From DASUCS01 sp041166385 (GTDB taxonomy: Bacteria > Actinomycetota > Acidimicrobiia > Acidimicrobiales > JACDCH01), in NCBI GenBank assembly GCA_041166385.1, contig JBEEFW010000103.1, positions 1-64,000 on the forward strand: a DNA stretch of 64,000 nt. Reading direction: 5' to 3'. The stretch's first letter is position 1; every line of letters starts with the position of its first letter. Below the pieces are notes generated by a model. That model was not told the DNA's origin, ran no database searches, and worked only from the letters and a program-made list of their open reading frames with translations. The position numbers and the translations under genes are program-made. Shown here one piece after another: positions 32,205-41,431 of the stretch.

Positions 32205-33326
32205 GTGACGAACGCCCGTGGGCCGCTCGAAGGCGTGAAGGTCGTGGACCTCACCCGTGTGTTGGCCGGGCCGTACTGCACGATGGTGTTGTCCGACCTC
32301 GGTGCTGAGGTCATCAAGGTCGAGCATCCGAAGGGCGGAGACGACAGCCGCCACATCGGCCCGTTCGTCAACGGCATCTCCGCCTACTTCGCATCGCTGA
32401 ACCGCGGAAAGGAGTCGCGCGCGCTCGACCTCAAACGGCCCGCCGACCGCGAGGCGTTCGAGGCGCTGCTGGTCGACGCCGATGTGCTCGTCGAGAACTT
32501 TCGACCAGGCACGATGGAGAAGCTCGGCTACGGCTGGGACGACCTGCACGCGCGGTTCCCTCGGCTGATCTATGCGGCGGTCTCGGGCTTCGGTCACACC
32601 GGCCCGCTCTCGCCGCGGCCGGCGTACGACATGGTCGTGCAAGCGATGGGCGGGGTGATGAGCATCACCGGGCACCCCGGTGGACCGCCGACGCGCGTGG
32701 GCACATCGATCGGCGACGTGACCGCGGGGCTCTTCACGGCCATCGGTGTCTGCAGCGCGCTGTACGACCGCGCCAGCACAGGCGAGACCTCGAAGATCGA
32801 CGTCGCCATGCTCGACTGCCAAGTGGCGATCCTCGAGAACGCGATCGCGCGGTACGCCGCCACCGGCGACGTACCCGGGCCGCTCGGCGCGCGGCACCCA
32901 TCGATCACACCGTTCGCGGCGTTCGCGGCGGCTGACGGACATTTCGTCATTGCCGCGGGCAACGACATGTTGTTCCGCCGCCTGTGTGACGTGATCGGCT
33001 GCCCCGACGTCGCCGACGACCAGCGGTTCGCCACCAACGCGCTGCGCACGGAGCACCATCTCGAGCTGCAGGTCGCGATCGAGACGGCCTTGCGCGCCGA
33101 GACGGTCGCCACGTGGCTCGAGCGGCTCGAAGCGGCCGACGTGCCGTGCGGACCGATCAACGACGTCGCCGCCGTGCTCGCGCATCCGCAGGTGCGGGCG
33201 CGCAACATGGTGGTGGGCGTCGACGACGAACGACTCGAGGGCCTCGAGATGGCCGGCAACCCGATCAAGAACAGCCGCTATCCCGATCCACCCAACCGAG
33301 GGCGTGTGCCCGATCTCGGCGAGTGA
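32205..33326 (+). CDS. CaiB/BaiF (family III) CoA-transferase
   Basis: 373 residues from GTG 32205 (VTNARGPLEGVKVVDLTRVL). Motifs LAGPYCTMVLSDLGAEVIKV, SLNRGKES, VENFRPGTMEKLGYGWDDL and GTSIGDVTAGLFT with the catalytic Asp near residue 170. The C-terminal HPSITPFAAFAAADGHFVIA is typical. This copy is closer to the textbook family than the 19.9 kb copy. Probable acyl-CoA transfer in carboxylic-acid catabolism. Convergent with the sugar operon, 22 nt apart. Confidence 0.94.
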   Translation: MTNARGPLEGVKVVDLTRVLAGPYCTMVLSDLGAEVIKVEHPKGGDDSRHIGPFVNGISAYFASLNRGKESRALDLKRPADREAFEALLVDADVLVENFRPGTMEKLGYGWDDLHARFPRLIYAAVSGFGHTGPLSPRPAYDMVVQAMGGVMSITGHPGGPPTRVGTSIGDVTAGLFTAIGVCSALYDRASTGETSKIDVAMLDCQVAILENAIARYAATGDVPGPLGARHPSITPFAAFAAADGHFVIAAGNDMLFRRLCDVIGCPDVADDQRFATNALRTEHHLELQVAIETALRAETVATWLERLEAADVPCGPINDVAAVLAHPQVRARNMVVGVDDERLEGLEMAGNPIKNSRYPDPPNRGRVPDLGE

Positions 33327-33348
33327 CCGCCTGAAGATCTTCGAGCTC

Positions 33349-34269
33349 TCAGGGAAGTAATCCTGCGCTCCGCAGGTCGGCCCACAACGCGCCTGAGATC
33401 GGGCGCGCGAAATCGGCGACGTTCGCGCGCAATTCCTCGACGGACTGCACACCTGTCAGCACGCAGGTCACCGCGGGGTGCGCTGCGGGGAACTGCAGCG
33501 CGGCGGCGCTGAGCGGCACGTGGTGTCGGGCGCACACGGACGCAAGTTGTCGCGCCCGCTCGACCAGCGCCGACGGGGCGGGGGCGTAGTCGAAATGAGC
33601 TCCGGGATTCGGATCGGCGAGCAGGCCCGAATTGAACACGCCGGCGGCGATCACCGACACGCCCTCGCGTTCGCACAACGGCAGCAGCTCGTCGAGCGCC
33701 GACTGGTCGAGGAGCGTGTAGCGGCCGGCCACCAGCACGCAGTCCACGCCGGCTTCGCGCACGAAGCGAGCGAGCATCGGCGCTTGGTTCATTCCCGCGC
33801 CGATTGCACCGACGACTCCCTCGTCGCGCCACCGCCGCAACGCCGGGAACGCACCAGCGATCGCTTCGTCCGCGTGGTCGTCGGGATCATGCACGTGAAC
33901 GATGTCGACGCGATCGAGGCCGAGGCGCTCGAGGCTGGCCTCGAGCGAGCGATGCACGCCGTCGGCGGAGAAGTCGAACACGGGATGGACCGGCGGCACC
34001 TCTGTGAAGATCGTGTCGACTTCGTCGCCTGGCTCATCGGGGACCAACAGCCGTCCGACCTTCGTCGCGACCGTCACGGACTCACGCGGCAGCGATGCGA
34101 GCGCCCGGCCCAGCCGCCGCTCCGACAGGCCATGCCCGTAGAGGGGCGCCGTGTCGAAGAAGCGGATCCCCGCGTCGAAGGCCGCGTGCACCACTGCCTG
34201 AGCGTCGTCGTCGGTGGTGGGCTGGTAGAGGTTGCCGAGCGGGGCGCACCCGAGGCCGAGCGGCGTCAT
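33349..34269 (-). CDS. Aldo-keto reductase, L-fucose/aldose dehydrogenase-like
   Basis: 306 residues. Catalytic tetrad: Asp and Tyr in FFDTAPLYGHGLSERRLG, Lys in VTVATKVGR and His in VHVHDPDD. The DTAPLYGHGLSE form and overall length are those of the D-threo-aldose/L-fucose 1-dehydrogenase group. Last gene of the minus-strand sugar unit, overlapping the solute-binding-fold gene by 4 nt. Predicted to oxidise L-fucose or a related aldose to the lactone; the lactonase is not in the window. Confidence 0.88.
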   Translation of the reverse strand: MTPLGLGCAPLGNLYQPTTDDDAQAVVHAAFDAGIRFFDTAPLYGHGLSERRLGRALASLPRESVTVATKVGRLLVPDEPGDEVDTIFTEVPPVHPVFDFSADGVHRSLEASLERLGLDRVDIVHVHDPDDHADEAIAGAFPALRRWRDEGVVGAIGAGMNQAPMLARFVREAGVDCVLVAGRYTLLDQSALDELLPLCEREGVSVIAAGVFNSGLLADPNPGAHFDYAPAPSALVERARQLASVCARHHVPLSAAALQFPAAHPAVTCVLTGVQSVEELRANVADFARPISGALWADLRSAGLLP

Positions 34270-35354
34270 GTCCTGAGCGTTGCTTCCGCCGCGTGCTGGA
34301 TGCTCGCGACCGCCTCGGCCGGGCGCAGTTCGCCGCGCAGCGCATCGTGGATTGCGCCCCAGCCGGCGTCCTCCACCTCCGGAAAGCGCACGAGTGGGGG
34401 ATACGTGATCATCCCGCGCTCGATCGTGTCCCGCGTGATCGCCAATCGAGCCGCGTCAGTGTTGTCGATCGGTGTGATCGCGGCGAGGACGTCTGTGCGC
34501 GCCGGTATGCCGCCCGCGGCCGCCTCGCGCTCGTGCATCTGGGCGGAGCACAGACGCGTGACGAGCGCGACGGCGGCGTCGACGTCACCGCACGTCGTGG
34601 GGATCGCCCATCCGTGACAGCCCGAGTACGAGACGCGTGCTTGCGGTCCGGCGAAGTACGGCGCAGGAGCGAGCGTCGGATATGCGGTGGAATCCCGGAT
34701 CGGGCCGTAACCGCCCGGCCACGCCGCGGCGCAGTCGACGCGGCCGGCGAGCAGCGCGGCATCCACGTCGTCGTAGTGCCAGTCGGGTAGCTCAGTCGGC
34801 GCGCGGGCCGTGAGGTCGCACAGCAACGCGACCGCGGCCTCGGCTTCCGGGCCCGTCATCGTCGGATGACCGCCTGCGTCGAACAGCGTGCCGCCGCTCC
34901 CCACGACCAGCTCGAAGAACAGGCCGAACAAGCCGGACTCGCGGCCGGTGAACCCGAAAACCGCCGCGCCGGCGACGAGCTCGTCCCACGAGTCGGGCGC
35001 GGCATCCATGCGGTCGGTGCGCCACCACAGCGTGCGCACGTCGATGTTGCGGGGCGCGCACAGCAACGCGCCGCGGTACCGGCACAGCGCGACCGCTCGC
35101 GGTGCCAGCGCCGCGACGGCGCTCGCGTCGAGCAACGGATCGAGTGGTCGGAGCCAGGCCGCTTGACTTGGCGCGTACTTGCCGTGCGTCGACAACACGT
35201 CGATGCGTTCACCCGCCGAGAGCAGCTCGGCCGCGCGACGGTTCAGCGTCGGGTGGTCGGCATGCACGACCACCTCGACGTCGTCGAGGAACGGCTCGTA
35301 GAGCGAGTCGTACATCGGCCCGCCGACGAGCGCGACCCGTAAGCGATCAGGCAT
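34266..35354 (-). CDS. Solute-binding-fold protein lacking a signal peptide
   Basis: 362 residues. Fold matches family 1 extracellular sugar-binding proteins: RVALVGGPMYDSLYEPFLDD, ALLCAPRNIDVRTLWWRTDR, DSWDELVAGAAVFGFTGRES and DCAAAWPGGYGPI. The N-terminus goes straight into the first beta-strand with no hydrophobic leader or lipobox, and no ABC permease or ATPase gene is nearby. So it would remain in the cytoplasm, perhaps as a sugar-acid sensor or carrier (inference). Alternatively the true start was lost. It overlaps the genes on both sides (4 and 8 nt), so it belongs to the operon. Confidence 0.82.
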   Translation of the reverse strand: MPDRLRVALVGGPMYDSLYEPFLDDVEVVVHADHPTLNRRAAELLSAGERIDVLSTHGKYAPSQAAWLRPLDPLLDASAVAALAPRAVALCRYRGALLCAPRNIDVRTLWWRTDRMDAAPDSWDELVAGAAVFGFTGRESGLFGLFFELVVGSGGTLFDAGGHPTMTGPEAEAAVALLCDLTARAPTELPDWHYDDVDAALLAGRVDCAAAWPGGYGPIRDSTAYPTLAPAPYFAGPQARVSYSGCHGWAIPTTCGDVDAAVALVTRLCSAQMHEREAAAGGIPARTDVLAAITPIDNTDAARLAITRDTIERGMITYPPLVRFPEVEDAGWGAIHDALRGELRPAEAVASIQHAAEATLRT

Positions 35355-36654
35355 CTCGGCGGGCGCGCCACACGTCGCCGTCGGGAAACCGGTTGGCCGA
35401 GATCGACGCCTGCTTGATCTCGAGGCCGAAGCCGGCCGCCAGCGGCGCGTGGTAGCGACCGCCGGTCACCCGCAACAGCTCGACGAAATGCTCGTGCAGG
35501 TGCCCGGCGTACTCGATCATGCGGTCGTCGAGGCGCGCCGACACTCGCAGGAAGTCGAACATCGAGAAGTGCTGCACGTGCTGGCACAGTCCGACGCCGC
35601 CGGCATGTGGGCAGACGGGTACGTCGTACTTGGCCGCGAGCAGGAGAACGGCGAGCACCTCATTGACACCGCCGAGGCGACAACCGTCGATCTGGGCGAT
35701 GTCGATCGCGTCGGCCTGAAAGAACTGCTTGAACATGACCCGGTTGTGGCAATGCTCACCGGTCGCCACTCGAATCGGCCGCACCGCGTTGGCGATGCGC
35801 GCGTGTCCGAGGATGTCGTCCGGGCTCGTCGGTTCCTCGATCCACCACGGCTCCGCGTCAGCCAGCGCCTTCACCCAGTCGATCGCCTGGTCGACGTCCC
35901 ACACCTGGTTGGCGTCGATGAGGAGACGACGGTCTGGGCCCAGCTCCTCGCGCAGGATGCGCGTGCGGCGGATGTCGTCGTCGAGATCGCGGCCGACCTT
36001 GATCTTGAGGTCGGTCCACCCGTCGGCGAGGGCCTCACGGCATTTCGAGCGGAGTAGATCGTCGGGATAGCCCAGCCAGCCCGCTGACGTGATGTACGCC
36101 GGATAGCCCTCGTCGAGCAGCTGTTGCTCTCGCTCTGCTCGCCCCGGCTTCGCGGCCCGGAGCAGCTCGAGGGCTTCGTCGGGAGTGAGTGCGTCGCTGA
36201 TGTGGCGGAAATCGATCGCCGCCACGATGCGCTCAGCAGGGAGGTCCGCGAGATACCGCCACAGCGGTTCGCCTGCGCGCCGCGCGAACAGGTCCCACAC
36301 GGCGTTGACGACCGCGGCCGTGGCGAGATGAACGACACCCTTCTCTGGCCCGACCCATCGCAACTGGCTGTCGCCGGCGAGGTCGCGCCAGAACCCGCCC
36401 GGATCGGACTCGAGCTCGTCGAGATCACGTCCGACGACGTGGTCGCGAAAGGCCTCGATCGCCGCACAACACAGCTCGTTGCCGCGGCCGATCGTGAACG
36501 TCATACCGTGTCCGGTCAGCCGAGGGTCGTCGGTGTGGAGCTCGACGTAGGCCGCCGAGTAGTCCGGATCGGGATTCATCGCGTCGGATCCATCGAGCAG
36601 GTCCGATGTCGGGAAGCGAAGGTCGTGCACGACCATGCCGGTGATACGCGTCAT
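35347..36654 (-). CDS. L-fuconate dehydratase (enolase superfamily)
   Basis: 435 residues from ATG 36654 overlapping the SDR stop; the longer frame upstream is SDR antisense-frame. The N-terminal hallmark is DLRFPTSDLLDGSDAMNPDP, specific to L-fuconate dehydratases. Enolase-superfamily residues: Lys in LKIKVGRD, metal ligands in LLIDANQVW, WIEEPTS and ATGEHCHNR, and the basic His in CPHAGGVG. It converts L-fuconate to 2-keto-3-deoxy-L-fuconate. The central enzyme naming the pathway of this unit. Confidence 0.93.
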   Translation of the reverse strand: MTRITGMVVHDLRFPTSDLLDGSDAMNPDPDYSAAYVELHTDDPRLTGHGMTFTIGRGNELCCAAIEAFRDHVVGRDLDELESDPGGFWRDLAGDSQLRWVGPEKGVVHLATAAVVNAVWDLFARRAGEPLWRYLADLPAERIVAAIDFRHISDALTPDEALELLRAAKPGRAEREQQLLDEGYPAYITSAGWLGYPDDLLRSKCREALADGWTDLKIKVGRDLDDDIRRTRILREELGPDRRLLIDANQVWDVDQAIDWVKALADAEPWWIEEPTSPDDILGHARIANAVRPIRVATGEHCHNRVMFKQFFQADAIDIAQIDGCRLGGVNEVLAVLLLAAKYDVPVCPHAGGVGLCQHVQHFSMFDFLRVSARLDDRMIEYAGHLHEHFVELLRVTGGRYHAPLAAGFGLEIKQASISANRFPDGDVWRARRDA

Positions 36655-37352
36655 CGAACGATGCGGACGCCCGTGATCCCGCCGTCGAGCAGGAGGTCCT
36701 GGCCCGTGGTGAACGTGCTGTCGGCCGCGAGGAAGGCGACCGCCTTGGCGACTTCCTCGGGTGCGACGAGCCGACCGAGCGGCTGGCGGCGCTCGAGCGC
36801 GCTGCGGGTCGCGGCCGGATCGTCGCTGTTCTCGATCAGCCGCCGAACCCACGGGCCGTCGACCGTGCCCGGCGAAACGCAGTTCACCCGGATGCCGTTC
36901 TCGGCCTCGTCGGCGGCCATGCTCCGGGTCAGTCCCAGTACCGCGCCCTTCGATGCGGAGTAGACGGCGCGCTCGACGAGCCCGACATCTGCGGCGACCG
37001 AGCACGTGTTGACGATCGCCCCGCGGCCGACGCGGCGCATCATCGGCAGCACCGCCGCGGACAGGTGCGCGATCCCGAACACGTTCACCGCGAACACGCG
37101 CTGCCATTCGTCGACCGTTGCCTGCGTCACGTCGCCCACCGCGCCGATGCCGGCGTTGTTGCACAGCACATCGATGCGGCCGTGCTCGTCGTCGACGCGC
37201 GCCGCCGCGGCGCGGCATTGCTCAGGGTCCGTGACGTCGAAGCCTTCGACGATGTCGAGCCCGACGACAATGTCGCCGAGCGAGTCGAATTCGGCCGCGA
37301 TCGCCGACCCGATCCCACCGGACGTCCCCGTGACGATGACCACCCGATGCAC
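36651..37352 (-). CDS. SDR, probable 2-keto-3-deoxy-L-fuconate dehydrogenase
   Basis: 233 residues. VVIVTGTSGGIG, NNAGIGAVGD, Ser in NTCSVAADVGLVE, YSASK and the C-terminal FTTGQDLLLDGGITG. By position next to fuconate dehydratase it is the likely dehydrogenase of 2-keto-3-deoxy-L-fuconate. The missing final step (a FAH-type hydrolase giving pyruvate and lactate) is not in the window. An L-fucose dehydrogenase role is the alternative. Starts 4 nt after the epoxide hydrolase stop. Confidence 0.88.
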   Translation of the reverse strand: MHRVVIVTGTSGGIGSAIAAEFDSLGDIVVGLDIVEGFDVTDPEQCRAAAARVDDEHGRIDVLCNNAGIGAVGDVTQATVDEWQRVFAVNVFGIAHLSAAVLPMMRRVGRGAIVNTCSVAADVGLVERAVYSASKGAVLGLTRSMAADEAENGIRVNCVSPGTVDGPWVRRLIENSDDPAATRSALERRQPLGRLVAPEEVAKAVAFLAADSTFTTGQDLLLDGGITGVRIVR

Positions 37353-37356
37353 GCCG

Positions 37357-38499
37357 CTACCTGACCATGCGGAAGAAGGAACGGAGCTCGTTGACGAACA
37401 GTTCGGGCTGCTCGAAGGCGGCGAAGTGGCCGCCCTTGTCGAGTTCGTTCCAGTAGCGGATGTCGGTGAAGCGGCTCTCGGCCCACCGTCGCGAGATGCG
37501 GATGATCTCTTTCGGGAAGATCGAACAGCCCGTCGGGGTGGCGATCTCGTCGGTGCGGTTCCGGTTGAAGCTCTCCCAGTACAGGCGAGCCGACGACGCG
37601 CCGTTGCCGGGGAGCCAGTAGAGCATCACGTTGTCGAGCAACTCGTCGCGCGTGAGCGCGTTCTCCGGATGGCCGTCGCAGTCGGTCCAGGCCCAGAACT
37701 TTTCGAGGATCCACGCGCACTGTCCCGCCGGCGAATCCGCGAGGCCGTAGCCGAGCGTCTGCGGCCGAGTCGACTGCTGCTTCGAATAGCCCGACTCGAC
37801 CTCTTGGTAGTTCGCCAGTGACGCGAGCGCGGCGTTCTCGCTTTCGGTCAGATCCTCGAACGACGGCGTCGCGATCGGCATGTTGACGTGGATGCCGACG
37901 ACGTGGTCCGGGTCCTGCTCGCCAATGCTCGTCGTCACCGTCGAGCCCCAGTCGCCACCCTGCGCGCCGTAGCGGTCGTAGCCGAGGCGGGCCATGAGCT
38001 CGGTCCACGCCTTCCCGATGCGCTCGACGCCCCAGCCTGCGGCCGTCGGCTTGTCGCTGAACCCGTAGCCGGGCAGCGATGGGCAGACGACGTGAAACGC
38101 ATCTGCGGCATCGCCGCCGAACGCCGTCGGATCGGTGAGCGGGTCGATCACCTTGTGAAACTCGACGATCGAGCCCGGCCATCCGTGGGTGATCACGAGC
38201 GGCAACGCACCGTCGTGCGGCGAGCGCACGTGAAGGAAGTGGATGTCGAGCCCGTCGATCTCGGTGCGAAACTGCGGGAAGCGGTTCAGCCGCGCTTCGG
38301 TCGACCGCCAGTCGTACTTGTCCGCCCAGTACTGGCACACCTCCTGCACGTACGAGAGCGGCACACCTTGTGACCAATCGTCGACGGTCTCAGGATCGGG
38401 CCAACGAGTGCGGTGCAAGCGCTCGCGCAAGTCGAGCAATGCGGCATCGGTGATCTCGATGCGAAATGGAACGATCTCTGCGGACACGGCCGAGAGCAT
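37357..38499 (-). CDS. Epoxide hydrolase, EHN-type alpha/beta hydrolase
   Basis: 380 residues from ATG 38499 (MLSAVSAEIVPFRIEITDAA). N-terminal EHN segment with RTRWPDPETVDDWSQGVPL, oxyanion HGWPG, nucleophilic Asp in AQGGDWGS near residue 180, and the catalytic His in KGGHFAAFE near the end. The set is that of juvenile-hormone/microsomal-type epoxide hydrolases. First gene of the minus-strand unit; its relation to fucose oxidation is obscure, and it may simply be a neighbour on a shared transcript. Divergent from an amidohydrolase by 40 nt. Confidence 0.92.
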   Translation of the reverse strand: MLSAVSAEIVPFRIEITDAALLDLRERLHRTRWPDPETVDDWSQGVPLSYVQEVCQYWADKYDWRSTEARLNRFPQFRTEIDGLDIHFLHVRSPHDGALPLVITHGWPGSIVEFHKVIDPLTDPTAFGGDAADAFHVVCPSLPGYGFSDKPTAAGWGVERIGKAWTELMARLGYDRYGAQGGDWGSTVTTSIGEQDPDHVVGIHVNMPIATPSFEDLTESENAALASLANYQEVESGYSKQQSTRPQTLGYGLADSPAGQCAWILEKFWAWTDCDGHPENALTRDELLDNVMLYWLPGNGASSARLYWESFNRNRTDEIATPTGCSIFPKEIIRISRRWAESRFTDIRYWNELDKGGHFAAFEQPELFVNELRSFFRMVR

Positions 38500-38539
38500 T
38501 CCACGGCAGCGCGTCCGCCGCCCGTGGCAGGCTGCTCGC

Positions 38540-39658
38540 ATGTTCGTGCTCGATGCCGACGGCCACGTCCTCGAACCGCCCGACCTGTGGGAGACCGAGC
38601 TGCCGAGCCATCTCCGCGACAAGGGCATCCGTGTGCGGTGGAATCCGGACACGCAGTGGGACGAACGCTTCATCGAAGACCGCATGCTCTCCGACCGAGG
38701 TATCGCCGGTCTCGGCAACGCCGGGCAGTCGTACGAGGACTTCGGTCGCGGGATGCACTACGGCGACCTCAATCCCGCAGGGTTCGACCCGCGTGAGCGT
38801 GTGAAGGTGCTCGACGCCGAGGGCATCGATCTCGCAGTGCTGTATCCCGGCTTGGGGCTCGCGCTCGGTGGCATCCAAGATCCCGAGCTCGCGGTCGCGA
38901 GTTGCCGCGTCTACAACGACTGGATCGCGGACTACGCGTCGGCCGCGCCCGATCGTCTCGTCGGCGTCGGGGCGTTGCCGATGCAGGATCCCGATGCGTG
39001 CGTGCAGGAGATCCACCGCATGGTGGATCTCGGATTGCGGGCCGGGTTCGCGCGACCGAACCCTGTCAACAAGCGGCCGCTCCACGATCCTGCCTTCGAC
39101 GTCGTGTATCGCGCGCTCGCCGAGACCGAGTTGCCGTTGGCGTTTCATCCCGCGGGCCACCTCGACCTTCCAGGCGCGGCGCAACGGATGGCCGACTTGA
39201 TGGTGATGGGCACCCATCACGCGCTCATCCTCTTCTTCGACCAGTACCTCACGCTGTCGAACCTCGTGTACTCCGGCACGCTCGAGCGCCATCCGGACCT
39301 GAAGATCGCCGTGCTCGAGTGCGGCGGCGGCTGGATAGGGCACTGGATGGATCGCCTCGACGAGTTCCTCGAGAGCTACTCGTGGGCCGTTCCTGAGTTG
39401 TCGCTCAAGCCGAGTGAGTACTTCCAACGGCAGTGTGTCGTGTCCTTCGATCCCGGCGAGCACACGGCCACGATGCTCCATGGGTTCGCCGGCGCCGACA
39501 CGTTCATCTGGGCGTCGGACTTCCCACACAGCGATGCGAAGTACCCGGGCGTCGTCGACGAGTTGACCGAGTACACCGAAGGCATGGAACCCGACGCACG
39601 AGCCGCATTGTTCGGACTGAACGCCGCGCGGCTCTACGGCCTCGACGTACCTGTATGA
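38540..39658 (+). CDS. Amidohydrolase (PF04909-type TIM barrel)
   Basis: 372 residues from ATG 38540 (MFVLDADGHVLEPPDLWETE). D-x-H metal motif DADGHVLEP at residue 5, HPAGHLD and IWASDFPHSD near residue 315. The length and LEPPDLWE opening match a large actinobacterial amidohydrolase group related to ACMSD. Substrate unknown. Related to, but distinct from, the 17.2 kb gene. Coupled by ATGA to the next deacylase-type gene. Confidence 0.9.
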   Translation: MFVLDADGHVLEPPDLWETELPSHLRDKGIRVRWNPDTQWDERFIEDRMLSDRGIAGLGNAGQSYEDFGRGMHYGDLNPAGFDPRERVKVLDAEGIDLAVLYPGLGLALGGIQDPELAVASCRVYNDWIADYASAAPDRLVGVGALPMQDPDACVQEIHRMVDLGLRAGFARPNPVNKRPLHDPAFDVVYRALAETELPLAFHPAGHLDLPGAAQRMADLMVMGTHHALILFFDQYLTLSNLVYSGTLERHPDLKIAVLECGGGWIGHWMDRLDEFLESYSWAVPELSLKPSEYFQRQCVVSFDPGEHTATMLHGFAGADTFIWASDFPHSDAKYPGVVDELTEYTEGMEPDARAALFGLNAARLYGLDVPV

Positions 39659-41337
39659 CGAGCTTCGATCTCGTCGTACGCGGAGGTCTCGTGTGCGACG
39701 GCACCGATGCCCCCGCAGTCACGGCCGATGTCGCTCTGCGCGACGGCCGGATCGCGGAGGTCGGTCGGGTCGACGCGGCCGATGCCGCGCGGGTGATCGA
39801 CGCCGACGGGCTGTGGGTCACGCCCGGCTTCATCGACGTCCACACGCACTACGACGCGCAGCTGCACTTCGAGCCGACCTGCTCGCCGTCGTCGTGGCAT
39901 GGGGTCACGACGGTGTTCACCGGCAACTGCGGCTTCACGTTCGCGCCGGCGCGATCGCCCGACGACCTCGATTGGCTGCTCGCGATGCTCAGTCGCGTCG
40001 AAGGGATGTCGCCCGACGGGTTGAGGGAAGGCGTGTCGTACCGGGGCGGCTCGTTTCGCGATTTCCTCGATGGGCTGACCGCCGGAGGGATCGGCGTCAA
40101 CGTGGCGGCCAACGTCGGCCACTGTGCGCTGCGCCGGTGGGTGATGGGGGATGAGGCGTCGGAGCGAGTGGCAACGGAGGACGAGATCGCCCAGATGGGC
40201 GCGCTGTTGGCGACTGCACTGGCTGATGGAGCCTCGGGCTTCACGTCGTCGCAGCTCGACCTGCACGTGGCCCACGACGGGCGACCGGTTCCGTCCAACC
40301 TTGCCGCGCCGGAGGAGCTGATCGCGCTCGCGGGCGTCGCAGGGAATTCGGGCGCGCACGCCATCGAGTTCATTCCCCGCTCGTTCCTCCCCGGCTACGA
40401 CGACGCCGACCGCTCGTTGATCTTGGCCATGTGTCGCGCCTCGGGATTGCCCGTCAGCACCAACACGCTGTCGAAGATCCCGCACGCACCCGACGGCTGG
40501 AAGCGCAGCCTCGAGTTCGCGGAAGAGGCGGCTGCGATGGGGCTTCGAGTGTTGCCGCAGTTCGCGGCGAACCATCAGGGCGCGCACTTCTCACTCGACA
40601 CCACATTCCTGTTCGACGAATACGACACATTGCGCTCGTGCCTTACCGCACCAACGGGCCAGCGCGAGCAGCTGCTGCGCGATCCCAGCGTGCGCGACAA
40701 GCTGCGCGTCGAGCTGGCCGACTGGAACGGCAAGTCGTTCTTGTTCGTGCCGCAGGTGATGCGGTTCGAGGTCGTGCACCAGTCGGAGCACGAGCGCTAC
40801 CTCGACCGCACGGTCTCCGACGTCGCCGCCGAACGCGGTCAGGACGATCTCGACTGCTTCCTCGACGTGTCGCTCGCGGAGGACCTCTGCACGCAGTTCG
40901 TACTTGCGGCGCCCCCCGATGCCGCTCGCCTGGCCGCCACCGAAGCGCTGATCCGCTCGCCTCACGTGCTCGCCGGTTCGAGCGACGCCGGCGCGCACCT
41001 CCTCTCGTTCTGCGGCGCGGACTACACGACGCGCTTGTTGACGGAGTGGGCCGGCGTGCTCTCGTTCGAGGCGGCGGTGGCGCGGCTCACGAGCGTCCCG
41101 GCCGAGGTGCACGGCCTGACCGACCGAGGGGTCGTGCGTCCGGGATCAGCCGCCGACCTGCTCCTCATCGATCGGGAGCACCTCGGCACGTCGACGCCGC
41201 GGCTGGTTGCCGACTTTCCCGCGGGCAGCAGCCGCTACGTCGTGGATGCCACCGGGTATGTCGCCGTGTTGGTCAACGGCGAGGTGCTGCTCGAGGACGG
41301 GCAGCCAACCGACTCCCGGCCCGGACAGATCCTGTGA
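39655..41337 (+). CDS. N-acyl-D-amino-acid deacylase-like amidohydrolase
   Basis: 560 residues from ATG 39655, overlapping the previous stop by 4 nt. Urease-like composite domain at the N-terminus (FDLVVRGGLVCDGTDAP), HxH in GFIDVHTHYDAQ near residue 62, GNCGFTFAP, and GSSDAGAHLLSF near 442. These are the features of D-aminoacylase/amidohydrolase-III enzymes. It may hydrolyse N-acylated D-amino acids or cyclic amides; specificity is uncertain. A branched-chain-amino-acid-type importer follows downstream, which would fit peptide or amino-acid salvage (inference). Confidence 0.9.
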   Translation: MTSFDLVVRGGLVCDGTDAPAVTADVALRDGRIAEVGRVDAADAARVIDADGLWVTPGFIDVHTHYDAQLHFEPTCSPSSWHGVTTVFTGNCGFTFAPARSPDDLDWLLAMLSRVEGMSPDGLREGVSYRGGSFRDFLDGLTAGGIGVNVAANVGHCALRRWVMGDEASERVATEDEIAQMGALLATALADGASGFTSSQLDLHVAHDGRPVPSNLAAPEELIALAGVAGNSGAHAIEFIPRSFLPGYDDADRSLILAMCRASGLPVSTNTLSKIPHAPDGWKRSLEFAEEAAAMGLRVLPQFAANHQGAHFSLDTTFLFDEYDTLRSCLTAPTGQREQLLRDPSVRDKLRVELADWNGKSFLFVPQVMRFEVVHQSEHERYLDRTVSDVAAERGQDDLDCFLDVSLAEDLCTQFVLAAPPDAARLAATEALIRSPHVLAGSSDAGAHLLSFCGADYTTRLLTEWAGVLSFEAAVARLTSVPAEVHGLTDRGVVRPGSAADLLLIDREHLGTSTPRLVADFPAGSSRYVVDATGYVAVLVNGEVLLEDGQPTDSRPGQIL

Positions 41338-41431
41338 GTGACTGACTTCACGATCCGTTCGGGCAGGAAGGGCGGTCGATTCCGCAGAAGGTATAACCGG
41401 GCAGTCAATCCGGGGGGTCGACCCATTGGTT

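Noticed and set aside
33330..33353. CCTGA/TCAGG stem between the CoA-transferase and the aldo-keto reductase
   Set aside because: Only 5 bp with a 14-nt loop; too weak to call a terminator.
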